DNA of 64,000 bases, taken from contig JAYKKM010000054.1 of the NCBI GenBank assembly GCA_035772405.1, forward strand, positions 2,575,001 to 2,639,000, written 5' to 3'. This stretch comes from Chrysogorgia sp. JL179-B06. Taxonomy: Eukaryota; Cnidaria; Anthozoa; Scleralcyonacea; Chrysogorgiidae. Shown in pieces: positions 45,880 to 57,062 of this stretch. Position 1 is the stretch's first letter. Each line of letters opens with the position of its first letter. Below the pieces are notes generated by a model, which made no database searches, was not told where the DNA came from, and saw only the letters and a list, made by a program, of their open reading frames with translations. The translations under genes were made by a program, and so were the position numbers.

Positions 45880-47860
45880 TGAATTTCTTCAAAAGGCAAC
45901 AGTTAATTTTCAATTGTGCATCATTCCTCAGACGGAAAAGGAAGAGGAGCTTGTCGAAAAACCCAATGTGCAATGAGAAACTCTTGAATGAAATAAGGAA
46001 AGCATGCAGAAAGAGGTACGAAAGAGAGCTAGTTTGGCTAAACGAATCGAGGCGAAAATCGAGTGATTTATCAGAATTGAAACATCCACTAATTCGTTCG
46101 AAAACATATCCATACAACAGGTATGTGTGCTTTTTCTTTGACGGCAAGGCAGGATACCAAAGCCTTTGCACATGCAGGTCAGTTCATCTTCTACAGATAA
46201 CAATCTGGATACAGCTCTGAAGCAGCTGGGAGATGAGAAACTCCTTGTCAAACTCTCACTGCAATTGATTGCAAAGACGCTCATGTAATTGATATCAAGT
46301 ACCATAAAAAATGCTGGGCAAAATACGTCACAAGCGTCCTTTTCAAACCTTCTGCCATAAGAAGTAATCAAAATGCATGTGAAATAGCTGCCAAGATAGA
46401 GTTCTTGACAATGACGTACGGAGGTGGTACTGAAGAGTGGAAAGATAATGAATATGTCTCAGCTACATGCTGCATATGAGAGTATTTCCCAGGAAAATAA
46501 TGTATGAAGGAAGGTGTGGAGCCGGAAGGTCATAAAGAACGTATCCAGAAGATATTGAACTCATCCAAGATATGGAGCATATTGGAAGATGTGGAGTTCC
46601 ACAAGCCAAAACGATTGGACGCGAGTGCAAACGGGTAAGCATCAAAGAATCAAAAGACACTGCCATTCAGGTATCTAAAACTGTTAATGAAAACTGTGCA
46701 AGTAACATGAAGACCTTGTGTATTCTGCTTTAATCCTTAGCAAATCCATCAATACGTGTAAAAAGTGGGTTTGCACTAGCTTGGTCGCTAGACATATTGT
46801 CCAAAGATAACTGTCCAGAAGAACTCTAGTGCTTCTTTAGATGGGTTATCCATGCAACAAGTTCACAATTTCCTTGCTTCTGATTGCTTGATCGATAGCC
46901 AGGTGCACTGCTAGCTGCTGTGGTATCTCACGGGTACTTTTCTTCGACAGAGAGGGTGGAATTAGGACCTTGGGTTTGTGATGTCTGTTGAGTACAATCG
47001 TCATATCGCTAATCCACGCAGAACCGTTGTGTCCCATCCTTCTTTTTAACCAGTACCGCCGGTGACGCCCATGGACTGTTCGATTCTTCCAATACCCCTC
47101 GCTCTATTAGATCATTAAGCTGCTGTTTAATTTCTTCCTGCTTCAGAGATTGTACGGAGGATTGTACCTCCCGCAGATATTATGAAAGGTAAACACCTTT
47201 TCATCGCTATCGATAATGTTGACTTCGCTGAAGATACTCACGACGGGAAGCGCACTCTAATTGGGACAGCCATGGCGGTCTAGCCACCAGAAAACTGTTC
47301 CAGATGACGTAGAGCCAGACTTAAGGGTAAGTTGTATTGTATATTTATCCGTCCAACGAATTACCGTTCAGTTGTCCAGTAAATTAATTCTTTATGTACT
47401 TTTCTATAATCTATATAAGAATCTACGGAGCAGAGTTGTTAGGTACAGCAGCCTCCAGTGTCTCTTACAGCCTCGCAGGCATTGAAAAGTTCGTCTGTCA
47501 GCTCTATTTGCCACACTACTAGCACCACAACCGTCGAGTAGCTGAGGTGGTTCCTCTTCAGAAAGAAACAAGACCGATCAGACAGGCTACCACCAACACA
47601 GGCTGCATTGTATCAGGCAATCCTACGAGCGCATTATCAAATGACCGAATCCAAAGCTGTTCTTACCACAGAATTATGGATGGCAGATGGATCAAAGGAA
47701 CGATGTTCTACCAATTGTTGCTAGTGCCGCAAAGCTTGACTCCACTGCAGACCTCTGCAGCTGTTCCAACACTGGAGAGTGCGAAAATGTGCACAAAGAT
47801 GAAGATGTACTTGCAGATGAGGGAGTGAGACAGTATAATCGAGTTCAAATGTGTTAAGTC
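45880..47860 (+). pseudogene. Decayed ORF of an unnamed transposon-associated family
   Basis: Plus-strand scraps in changing frames: RKACRKRYERELVWLNESRR and CFFFDGKAGYQ (45930-46160); CKDAHVIDIKYHKKCWAKYV and FLTMTYGGGTEEW (46270-46440); FIAIDNVDFAEDTHDGKRTL (47195-47255); SAAKLDSTADLCSCSNTGEC (47728-47790). Similar proteins with a DAHxIDxKYHKKCW block are widespread in cnidarian genomes to my recollection, without assigned function. Many frameshifts and an antisense retroelement insert make this a pseudogene. Confidence 0.55.
46965..47175 (-). pseudogene. Gypsy-type reverse transcriptase N-terminal scrap
   Basis: The minus frame gives SLKQEEIKQQLNDLIERGVL, then EESNSPWASPAVLVKKKDGT and QRFCVD before a stop. 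IxxxLxxGxIxxSxSPWxSPxVLVxKKDGxxRFCVD is the first conserved block of Ty3/Gypsy RT. It lies inside and antisense to the relic at 45880-47860. Confidence 0.75.
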
Positions 47861-48989
47861 ACACTGAAGATAAAGCGCAATGTAGGGCATTTTGTTTATT
47901 TCATTTAGGGAGATGATGTTAGTATCCATGCATTGAATACTGTCAAAGGATTACTTTTAAGTCCTGATTAATTTATCATCATTAATTTTTAAGTCCTGCC
48001 AGGCTAGGCCCTAGATATTTTTACGTTACATTTCTTCACTGAACGGAAGTGAGATAAAGCTGTACTGGTTGTTCAAATAAACATATGACTCTTTATTGCT
48101 ATGCACATGAACTTTATATATCTATAAACGCATTGATCACTGCTCAATTATTTAACATTTTTGTGGATTTTATTCCGTTACGTTACTACACTCTTTTTGC
48201 CTCAGCCTCATGTTCATACTAACTTAATCACATGACATTGCATACTAAACTATAGATATTGTATAAACATCACCAACTTCAGCAACAGCATAGGCCTGCA
48301 ACAATAACATTTATTGGGCTGTTCTAAACACGCTAATAGGCTTTGTCGCCCATTTTACGTACAAGACTCGTTTTCATGTTAACTTGGTCACGTGACCACG
48401 CTCATCCCTAAAACACTATACATTAGTATTTGAGGTATTGAGGAGTAGTTCTTGAGTGATTGTGTTGCGTTTTGGCGCACGTTTTGAAGAGTTATTGGCG
48501 ATTTTATTGTTCAGCCTCGTTTCTATGCTAATTATATATGTCACACTTTTGACCACTCATAAATCCAGTCTGAGCAAGTTGTAATATTGCCACCAAAACT
48601 TTTCACGTTCTTTAGAGTCACCTTAACACGTTTAGATCAGTGACGTGGTTTCAGCACAAAATTCCCACGGGAGTACACGTACTCTCGGACTAAATACACT
48701 TAGAGTCTATAAATACATAACATACGTGTCTATTATATTACGAGAACGTGCATACCCTTCGTAAAAACGGTTTATGTACTTAGAAATTAATAAATTATTC
48801 GGCAATCAGCCAGCCGCGCACGGTGGTCGGTTGCTAAGGCTTTTCCCCCCGGAAGCGCGGGCTTCGATTTTCCAGCGGTTTCTCTGTGGGACAATTTTCG
48901 TAACTAATACAAAAATGGCGGATTCTGCAACTCAGGTATATTGCTATTCAAGTTTAACGTTGCGAGATATTTGGAGCCATTTTAGACCA
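47861..48989. other. Intron or intergenic, nothing recognised
   Basis: AT-rich sequence with no exon, gene or defined element visible on either strand. Confidence 0.4.
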
Positions 48990-48995
48990 AAATAA

Positions 48996-49307
<312 letters not shown>

Positions 49308-49334
49308 TCAAATATATGTATATGAAAATTTGAC

Positions 49335-49375
49335 TGCCCCAACCGGGAATCGAACCCGCAGGTCTCCGAGCGATG
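49335..49375 (-). repeat. tRNA-like B-box fragment (SINE relic)
   Basis: The minus strand contains GCGGGTTCGATTCCCGG, a perfect B-box within a T-arm-like hairpin. No A-box or acceptor stem pairs with it. It adjoins the (TA)n tract. Confidence 0.55.
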
Positions 49376-49688
49376 TATAAATATGTATATGATGTTTGGC
49401 TGTTCTGACCGAGGTCCGGAAAAGTCATTGTTCTATGTTGTTGTTCACTTTCACGGTCACTGAACGTATTGTATTTTCTGTAAAATGAAGCAGTCATCCA
49501 ATAACAATCTTCAGATTTAATTAGTGTAGTCCTTCATCGTCACGTGTTGTGAGTCCTTCGCCGTCACGTGTCCATAGAATTTCCTTTCTCTAACCAATAA
49601 CAAACACTTTCTCCAATACAATAACATGAACATTGCATCATCTTTAAAGACAATGGAGCTTCCAAACCATCCCCCTCTACTAACTATG

Positions 49689-49770
49689 CCGTGTCTCAAT
49701 AGCTCAGTGGTTAGAGCGCCGATCCGAATCAACGTTTCGGCGCTCTGACCTTTGAGCTAATGAGACACGG
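49689..49770. repeat. Palindromic tRNA-derived sequence
   Basis: The arm 49689-49722 contains an A-box (tagctcagtggttagagcg) and is inverted with about 4 mismatches at 49737-49770. The A-box is thus present on both strands and the transcript would fold into a long hairpin. Confidence 0.7.
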
Positions 49771-50143
49771 TCAGAACAGTCAGTGAGGACCATAGAGAGC
49801 AAGAGGTATGAAAACAATATTTTTGGCCTTGAAACTCATTTGATAGTCTACTCGATAGTTCATGTGTTATCTTGAATTTTTTTCTTGACCGCCATGCGCT
49901 GTCACTGCTGTAATTCAGTGATGGATGCCATTAGATCGTGTGAATAGTTCTAAAATGTAGACGCATGTACGCATTGCGTGCCTATTTTTAAACTTGGCAC
50001 CACACATCCCAATGGCCTTAATGAACGTTTTTCTTTTATTGAATTTCCTACAAGTTTTTTTGTTGTACTAGTTTGCAAGGAACGTTATTATTAGCTCATG
50101 CACTTTCATTCCTTTTCAAGTTTTTTGTTTCTTACCGCTTTAC

Positions 50144-50822
50144 CCATAGAGATCATAAATAAAACTAGAGGGGGCATCCAATCTTCATTTCAGTCAATCC
50201 CGGGTAACCAATTGGGCGCTGCCATCTTGGATAAATTGGCGGCAAGATAGCACACCCGGATGTAAAAAATATCTGGTGATTGTCGTGAGGTCAAAGGTCG
50301 CTCGTTGTTTTTCATGTCTTTTGACAGTGTAGAAAACAAAAACCATGTTGAAACTGCACATGTGCTAATACACCTTTTTTCCCGGAAACCAGCCATGGTA
50401 AATTCATGCTCGTTTGTAGACTGCTCAAACAGGTAGACAGGAGAATAGAGGACAGATGCACAGTCACGTCAGCTCACGCCAGATCACGTCAGCCGACTGC
50501 TTTTATCTTTTTTCATGCCCCAGAAATCGCCAAAGAGTTAATAGACCCTAATAAGCTTTTGAATGGTTTGTTTCCAATTTTTATTGTATAAAACAAATTG
50601 ATTCCATTTTGCCGTTGTCTGTTCAGTTATAGACGTCAGACGTAATGTTAAAAACATTAAAATTCTCCTCCTACTTGTGGTCTAGGCAGAGGTCTGGGAG
50701 CTGGTAATTGTACATCCGGGTGAGTTATTGTGCCGCCAACTGAGCAATGGCGGCGCCCAATTGGCTACCCGATTTCCTCAAAGTGCCCCCTCTAGTTTTA
50801 TTTATGATCTCTATGGCTTTAC
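50144..50822. mobile_element. Foldback element with THAP-domain remnant
   Basis: The left arm (agagatcataaataaaacta ... cacccggatgta, 50144-50265) recurs inverted at about 50708-50822. Between them, on the plus strand at 50395, MVNSCSFVDCSNR is followed by a stop. Further on comes FIFFHAPEIAKELIDPNKLL. CxxxxCxNR ... FHxxP is the start of a THAP zinc finger, found in P-element-type transposases and genes derived from them. The element is probably a deletion derivative of such a transposon. Confidence 0.65.
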
Positions 50823-50840
50823 CTCTCTTCCAAGAAATGC

Positions 50841-51432
50841 GGTAGAGGGTAATGAGACGAGGAAAACCGCTGAAATTCGGAACGCGGGCGAGCAGAGAAA
50901 AGAGAGAGTAGAGAGAGATTTCAGGCCAAATATGGCGCCAAACCGGGGGTTCAATCTTCTTTGATATATTCGAGAGAGCAACACGACATACGTTTATAAT
51001 CTGAATAATTCATGTTACAGAGTTTCTTCTAGCTTGGCGCAGCGGAAAAACTTGTTGTCCCGTTTGTTCTAGACAAATTCACCATCGATCGAGATATCTT
51101 GGAACGATGTGCTCAAAATATCGACTTCATAACCTACAGAACAGTTCATATCAACAGCAACTGCCTCGAGTGTAAATTATCATCAGGCTCTTCCATCGCA
51201 TCAAAACAACGTTAAAATACAAAAATTAAGACGTCAGCCAAACGCTCTTGGTAGCATATCTCCTTACATGAAAAATTAGAACGAGAAACAAAAGGATTGC
51301 TGAGATATAAAACGGATTGCAAGAAATCGCCGATTTCGTCAAGATATCGCCTGAAATCTGCAGAGGCTTCCTCTCTCTCCTCTCTTTTCTCCGCTCGCCC
51401 GCGTTCCTAATTTCAGCGGTTTACCCTCTACC
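50841..51432. repeat. Inverted repeat flanking a 420-bp spacer
   Basis: The arm ggtagagggtaatgagacga ... gagagatttcagg (50841-50928) pairs imperfectly with cctgaaatct ... accctctacc (51350-51432). It abuts the THAP foldback, so the two may be parts of one larger composite. Confidence 0.7.
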
Positions 51433-52812
51433 ATCTCAATCCATTTACCCCCCTACCGAATTGGAAGCCTCTGCGGAGGAGAGAGCCGCTTTATTCATTA
51501 TAATATTTATTATAATATTGTCCGATTCAAATGGATCACCCAATATTTATTATAATATTGGACCTGTCATTGCACCCTTGACTAATTCTCCCTCCCTCTC
51601 AGTCTGTTTGCTGATCGACTGTAAAAATAGCAAATGATTTAACTTTTCACATCTCATTAATTATATGTTCTTTTATCTCCCGTGCATTTCATTGGCTACT
51701 TTTTATTGTGACACCCTTTTGGCATATATATATATATAAGCCCTATTTATTTTATTTCATCTCGTTTTACTCTTATGAAGGGCTCCGTTCGAAACGTCAG
51801 TATTTCGTCACTAAAAATCTCGACAGTTCACCATCTTTTCACTTTGCTATATATCCAAAACACTGCCTACGCAGCACTTTTTTACTACATTTTTAAACTT
51901 TTCAAGATGGAAGATTTTCGCGTGTTTGATTCTCGTTCATCCAACGTGTGTTTTACTTGATGAAGTGAACAGGATGAGTAATTTAATAACGATGTGACTT
52001 CGTTTCAGCCATTTCAAATGTATTTTATTATTAAAGCAAAAAATAAATAGCCAAAATTCACCGCACGCCCCCTAAGCCCCCAGCTCCCTTCTCGCAACTT
52101 TGTCACTATTTCCTAATTTCCTTTGACACAAATTGTCACTATTTCCTAATTCAGGTATAACTTATAAGGCAGATTTTATGAAAGAAATATAAATCTTTGA
52201 AAAACGTATATACCCACGCGGAGATGACGTAAGTCACTTCAGTTATTATAAATATCGGTCCAATTTCGATGATTAGTTAGCAGACGTAGCACTTGATAAG
52301 TTGTCTGCCGAAATGTATCGTGCTCTTTTCTTTTAAGCCTATTTCTTTCTCAAGTCTTTTTTTCCGTCTATTTTTCTCTTCCATTGCTCCAACATTACGC
52401 CATTGTTAGATTTTTGGCAAATGTGTTTATATATAAGCAGCGTTCTAAGGTTATTACCAATCATCATGGTATATACGTTTTTCAAAGCTATATTTAAGTT
52501 TTTTACCACGACAAGTTCGTTGTTTTATATTTAGAAATATAAAACATTTCCTTGTTTTCAACGAGTTATAAGAAACACTTTTTTCAAAAAGTTGGGAAGG
52601 TATCGAAATTGCAGTGCAAACAATTTCTTCAACTAGTCTACTATACTCATGTTTCATAACCCGATAAAAACACCGAATTGTTTTTTAATTTCTTAATAAT
52701 AAGATCAGCCAAAAAAATAAAACAGACAATAATAAGATCAGACAAAGATAAAATACAAAATAATAAAATAAACGACGTAATGTCCATTATATAGAAAACA
52801 AAAAATATTTAC
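51433..52812. other. RPTP intron, one hammerhead-like scrap
   Basis: No gene. CTTATGA + GGGC-stem + GAAACGTC at 51772-51797 (plus) has the layout of a minimal PLE-type hammerhead with a 2-bp stem III. One core base differs (G to T). Confidence 0.4.
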
Positions 52813-52941
52813 CTCGACATTGTCCGGGACGTCCGTCTCCAGTATAGCCGCTGTTGCATGTACAACTGTATGTATTTCCGTAATCATCACACTTTGCATT
52901 TGAATCACAAACGGCTGTTGCTTGATTACAAAGATCAAAAT
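52813..52941 (-). CDS. RPTP exon: EGF module 1 (most upstream seen)
   Basis: The exon reads FDLCNQATAVCDSNAKCDDY and then GNTYSCTCNSGYTGDGRPGQC. Six cysteines in EGF spacing, with DFD in place of the usual DIN. Phase is 1/1, 129 nt; donor GTAAAT, acceptor TGTGCAG. Assignment to the same gene rests on strand, phase and order. The start codon and signal peptide exon were not found in the window. Confidence 0.9.
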
Positions 52942-53469
52942 CTGCACAGAAACAAAAATGTTAAAATAAAATAAAAAATTCCTCTAGTTTATAGTGCAAG
53001 TAAATGACCTGGCTACATTGGAAAGAAAATTGGCGATTATTCAAGAATATTCATGCAGATAGTTGCGTGATTCCGCGAGTGTTCAATGATGTTACAACAT
53101 GGCGGAACAACGACCACATTGTTCACAGTTGACAGCACAACATTGCTCGTGTTGAAGTTGCATATTTATAACCATCATCCTTTCAGATAAACTTTCTCCA
53201 AAGCTGATTTAGAGAAAAGAAATCAGAGCTATTTCAGTCATTTCCAACCATAACGGATACCGACTTATCCTTTCGAATAGACTTGTCACGCCCAAACAGA
53301 TTCTAGGGCCAGAAAAGTTGGATTCGTTAATAATATTATGTGATTATGTGACTATGAGCCTTGGCATATGGCCAAAGCCTACTGCTAAGTTTAAATACAT
53401 AGTGTCAGCTAGCTTACTATAGATTGTCTCTAGATTTAAATTTAAAAAAAGTCCACAAGTGTAACAAAG

Positions 53470-53712
53470 GGTCACCTAGGAAACAATCTTTTAACCCTAT
53501 GTCTCCATATATAGTTAGCCATAATTACGTTCGAAATAGAACACCATCTAAGCAATAGCTTTAGATTAACTTTCTCAATCTTTAGTCCTCTCAAATCCTT
53601 ATACACGTTATTACGAATACATCCCAGTGCACCGAAACATAACACCACTAGGCGGACATTCCAAGCTCGAGATATCAAAAAGTCACACAACTGCTGGTAG
53701 TGACGCACTTAG
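53470..53712 (-). pseudogene. LINE-like C-terminal fragment
   Basis: The minus frame reads AWNVRLVVLCFGALGCIRNN and LLRWCSISNVIMANYIWRHRVKRL. A C-terminal LCFGxLGC ... CSxSNxIxxNxIWxHR block is frequent in LINE ORF ends of invertebrates (recollection, not verified). No RT core is attached. Confidence 0.5.
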
Positions 53713-53723
53713 TAGTGACGCAC

Positions 53724-53724
<1 letters not shown>

Positions 53725-53759
<35 letters not shown>

Positions 53760-53785
53760 ATCAATCAATCAATCAATCAATCAAT
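53725..53785. repeat. (TCAA)n microsatellite
   Basis: About 14 TCAA units with one TCGA variant, directly downstream (in minus-strand sense) of the LINE end at 53786, as expected of a LINE 3' tail. Confidence 0.9.
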
Positions 53786-54480
53786 TTATTCAAGATACCT
53801 TAGATACATAAAATTAATAAGGAAAAAATACTAATATACAATAATAAATGTATCAAGGTCCTTGCAGGAGAATCCGGATGTTAACCCTATAATAAGATCC
53901 CCTAAATTAAAGTACCTAAACTAAAATTACTAACTAAAACCTAATAAAAATCCATGTGCAACATAAGTTGACTTTTAAACTTTCTAAAATTATCTACTTC
54001 AACGTTACTTGGCAAGGCATTCCATTGATTAATGATTCTTACAAAAAAGGAATGCTTATAACAGTTTATTCTAGGCAATTTAGTATATAATGTGTACTTA
54101 TGATTAGCTCTTGTTTTTTTTAATATGTTTGTATTCAAAAATTTCATCGAATGTTATACCTTTAAGATTGAATACTGTCTTATAACATTCAACTAGAGAT
54201 AAATAAACTCTACGTTTTTCAAGGGAGTTCCATTTTAATAATTTACAGCGTTGGTCATAAGGCATATCCCCGCGTTTCTGTTTAAGTGCCATTCTCGATG
54301 CTCTTCTTTGGATACCTTCCAATGCTTTTATATCTTTGAAAAGATAAGGCGACCATACAGGTGAAGCATATTCTAGTATCGGTCGCACCAAAGCTTTATA
54401 TAACAGCGTAAATACAACTGAGGGGCCGACTGTACGTTTAATTAGTCCCAAGATGCGATTGGCTTTGTTAACAATTGTAT
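53786..54480 (-). pseudogene. 5'-truncated LINE RT end (CR1-like)
   Basis: The minus frame 54451-54104 reads TLLYKALVRPILEYASPVWS, DIKALEGIQRRASRMALKQK and YDQRCKLLKWNSLEKRRVYL. A second frame (54147-53941) continues NHKYTLYTKLPRINCYKHSF and IINQWNALPSNVEVDNFRKF. One frameshift at about 54110-54145 separates them. The RT core is lost. Confidence 0.85.
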
Positions 54481-54501
54481 TAACTTGTAGTAGTACTCAA
54501 A

Positions 54502-54697
54502 AGGCCGATTCTGGGCCAAAACAAAAAAATGTCTCAGTATCGGCTAGCGTCCCAGTAATCCTGAGCACCAAAAATTCACAGATTAACCCTGACTCAGCAA
54601 TTCTAAACACCAAAATTCACAGACCCACATTACCCAGGCCGATTCTGGGCCAAAACCAAAAAATGTCCCAGTATCGGCTAGCGTCCCAGTAATCCAT
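54502..54697. repeat. Direct repeat of a ~58-bp hairpin-forming unit
   Basis: The unit ggccgattctgggccaaaac ... cagtatcggctagcgtccca occurs at about 54502-54561 and 54639-54696. Each copy is itself an imperfect hairpin (gccgattctg / cagtatcggc). A third, partial caccaaaattcacaga repeat lies between. It sits between the LINE and the virus-like segment, so it may be part of that element's terminal region. Confidence 0.75.
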
Positions 54698-54749
54698 CAC
54701 ATCGAAGTCGTGTTGATATCTTGTATCCTACCTAAACATTAAATATCAA

Positions 54750-54777
54750 AAAATAATTATATTAATATAATTATTTT
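54750..54777. terminator. Perfect 28-nt AT palindrome after the polymerase gene
   Basis: AATAATTATATTAATATAAT and its complement form one perfect palindrome, 21 bp beyond the polymerase stop codon. It could be a 3'-end hairpin, as used by some large DNA viruses, or part of the element terminus. The role is inferred from position only. Confidence 0.45.
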
Positions 54778-54798
54778 AATCCGCGGGCAAACATATTT

Positions 54799-57057
54799 CT
54801 AACTCATCATCCCAAGTTCCCAATGACCCAATGCCAAAGTCCTCGAGCTCCCATCACCTAGAATATACCGCTTGTCATCGTCACAACTCAACGCTATCTT
54901 ATTGACTGACTCTGTATAAATTTCATGTTTCCTACTTCTAAAAGTATTCATACTTCTCATCTGTGGCTCTTCAGAAAACAAACACTCTCTATAGTTGTCA
55001 AAGGTTATCGTCTTTTTAACTACATTTTTCTTCACACCTTTACATTTTTTCTCTTCTCCTCTCAATGTCTTACAAGCGTACAACTTGGCTCTAAGTCCTA
55101 CAAATTCTAATATTTGTTCTCCCATGTTCTCATCCTTCATCATCCCCAACACCTTCTTGTTCATTCCAACCTCTATACAAGATGGATGATCTTTTTCATA
55201 CCCAGAGGTGTCGAATCTCTCCTTCACGTCTGAAGATATGTCTTTGTAGAAATCCTCTGTGTGGATTTCGTACATTAACGAGTCTGTGTCTGTGAACAAT
55301 AGTGTAGCTTTATCTCCATATTTTGGTTTGATGTAGTCGTAGTGGAACTCGTACATCACTGTCTTACTTAGGTCTAAAATACTCATTCCCAAGTATACAG
55401 GTTTGTTAAATTTCACACTAGTTCTCTTCATGTGTACAGCTATCAATTTTTCGTCAAATATTGTTCTATGATGATAATTTGGTTTTGCTACTAACTTCCT
55501 CATTTTGTCTTCACCTGTCACAAGTTGTATATTCACCCTGTTTCTAATGTTCTCCATTGTCTTTCCAAATACACTATTGTTCATGAGCTTGAAGAAATCT
55601 TGCTCGAAACTATTAGTAGCCATTGTCCTTAGATCTGTGTTAAGCTTAATGTATTGTCTCATCCAAGGTCCTTCTTTGAATGTTATTCCTCGATGAATTT
55701 TAGTTAGTTTCATGCCCAACCTGAGATACATCTCTAGATTCTTTTGATGAAGAACATAGTTCTTCTTATTCAATAGGTTTGGGATTAGTTTTTCCACTTT
55801 TCCAATCATCAACCTCTCAGGAGCTAAAGGATAGTCGTTGTGAAGATTGTGTAGACTTTCTGGATATTCCAGATCCACCTCTAGTATACATGGTTTGTCA
55901 CGCCATGAATCCAACTTACTCATCCACTTGAAAGCACTAATGGGTAAATCCATACTCATAGCACATCCATACAAATTGTTAGCATCTAAGTATGGTAGAA
56001 ACACGCTGTCCTTTGTTTTATCAAACATGCTATCTCCTGTGTGCTCAGCATTTCTAATGTAATCCATATACTTGTTGTTAGCTTTTGCATGTCTTTTCGT
56101 GATAGTGCTAACCCCACCTCTAATTCCTTTCTCTATCATCAGTAACATGTCTATGTCAGTTAGTAAGTCTAACTCTACTTTTGTTGTCTTAAGTAGTGCG
56201 TCCCACGACAGTCCTAGAGATGTGTAGTAAAATGCCGGATCTAATCCATAATTATTTTTACAAACTTTTCTAAAATTCTCGAAGACGTCTTCCAATAACA
56301 TGACGTCTGTCTTAAGGTACAAGTCGTGGTACTCCCTCATCGTATTCATTTCGAAGTGTTTCCAGACTTTTTTAGCATGAGCATGATCGTCGTCTGTTAT
56401 TCCAGTGTCTGTGAGTCTTGAGTAGAATTCGTGTTTTGATGGTAAATTTGTCTCGTCGAGTTTCTCTAGACAACTCATGTATTCGTATGGATACACTCCT
56501 TTTTTACTCACTAACTCGAAATCTTGACTGAACACTTTTTTCGTTGACACTAGATTTTCTTTGTTAAGATTCTTAACTAGTTTGTCTAGACTTGAAGCCA
56601 TAAACTTAAAACTATCTAAAAATCTAATCTCTCTAGTAACACCCTTCCCCTTACCTTCTTTGTCAGTGTAGTAATCCACTGTAATATCTTTGCTGAAGGA
56701 TATATACCTCTCCTCGTTGTTAGGAATACATTTCACCTCACCTTCTGTTACTCCTAAGCTCTTAATGAATAGATGAGCATCATATCCAGACAAGTTGTGA
56801 AAAATAACAGGAATGAATTTTGGTAGTTTGTATTTGATATTACACTTATTATGTGCAGCACCTCTAAACTTTCCTGTAAAATGACAGTGGTCTCTAACTT
56901 TGTAATTCTCCGGATTGTTGAATTTCTCTTCACACAACCAACATATCTCACTACTTTCAAAGATCTTTTCGTCGTGTAATCCATAGATCATTTGTTTTTC
57001 GATCTTAAATTTTTCGTATATGTTTTTCACAGTCTTTTCTATCTCTAACATGAACAT
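54799..57057 (-). CDS. Family B DNA polymerase, C-terminal part (exo II to thumb)
   Basis: 752 codons from the first Met. In order: an HNH/endo VII-like zinc site (C39, C42, H57, H59, H69, C72), Exo II FHNLSGYD (86-93), Exo III YLKTD (247-251), motif A LDANNLYG (Asp358), an insertion in the TPR2 position, motif B KLMNNSVFGK (490-499) and motif C FTDTDSLMYE (Asp590, Asp592), then the thumb to LGDG..ALGHWELG. All catalytic residues of exonuclease and polymerase present here are kept. This layout is that of protein-primed viral and Polinton polymerases. The N-terminal third with Exo I is in the adjoining frame (57063-58448). A single-base frame change separates the two, and no slippery heptamer was seen. 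Confidence 0.92.
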   Translation of the reverse strand: MFMLEIEKTVKNIYEKFKIEKQMIYGLHDEKIFESSEICWLCEEKFNNPENYKVRDHCHFTGKFRGAAHNKCNIKYKLPKFIPVIFHNLSGYDAHLFIKSLGVTEGEVKCIPNNEERYISFSKDITVDYYTDKEGKGKGVTREIRFLDSFKFMASSLDKLVKNLNKENLVSTKKVFSQDFELVSKKGVYPYEYMSCLEKLDETNLPSKHEFYSRLTDTGITDDDHAHAKKVWKHFEMNTMREYHDLYLKTDVMLLEDVFENFRKVCKNNYGLDPAFYYTSLGLSWDALLKTTKVELDLLTDIDMLLMIEKGIRGGVSTITKRHAKANNKYMDYIRNAEHTGDSMFDKTKDSVFLPYLDANNLYGCAMSMDLPISAFKWMSKLDSWRDKPCILEVDLEYPESLHNLHNDYPLAPERLMIGKVEKLIPNLLNKKNYVLHQKNLEMYLRLGMKLTKIHRGITFKEGPWMRQYIKLNTDLRTMATNSFEQDFFKLMNNSVFGKTMENIRNRVNIQLVTGEDKMRKLVAKPNYHHRTIFDEKLIAVHMKRTSVKFNKPVYLGMSILDLSKTVMYEFHYDYIKPKYGDKATLLFTDTDSLMYEIHTEDFYKDISSDVKERFDTSGYEKDHPSCIEVGMNKKVLGMMKDENMGEQILEFVGLRAKLYACKTLRGEEKKCKGVKKNVVKKTITFDNYRECLFSEEPQMRSMNTFRSRKHEIYTESVNKIALSCDDDKRYILGDGSSRTLALGHWELGMMS

Positions 57058-57062
57058 TTCAC

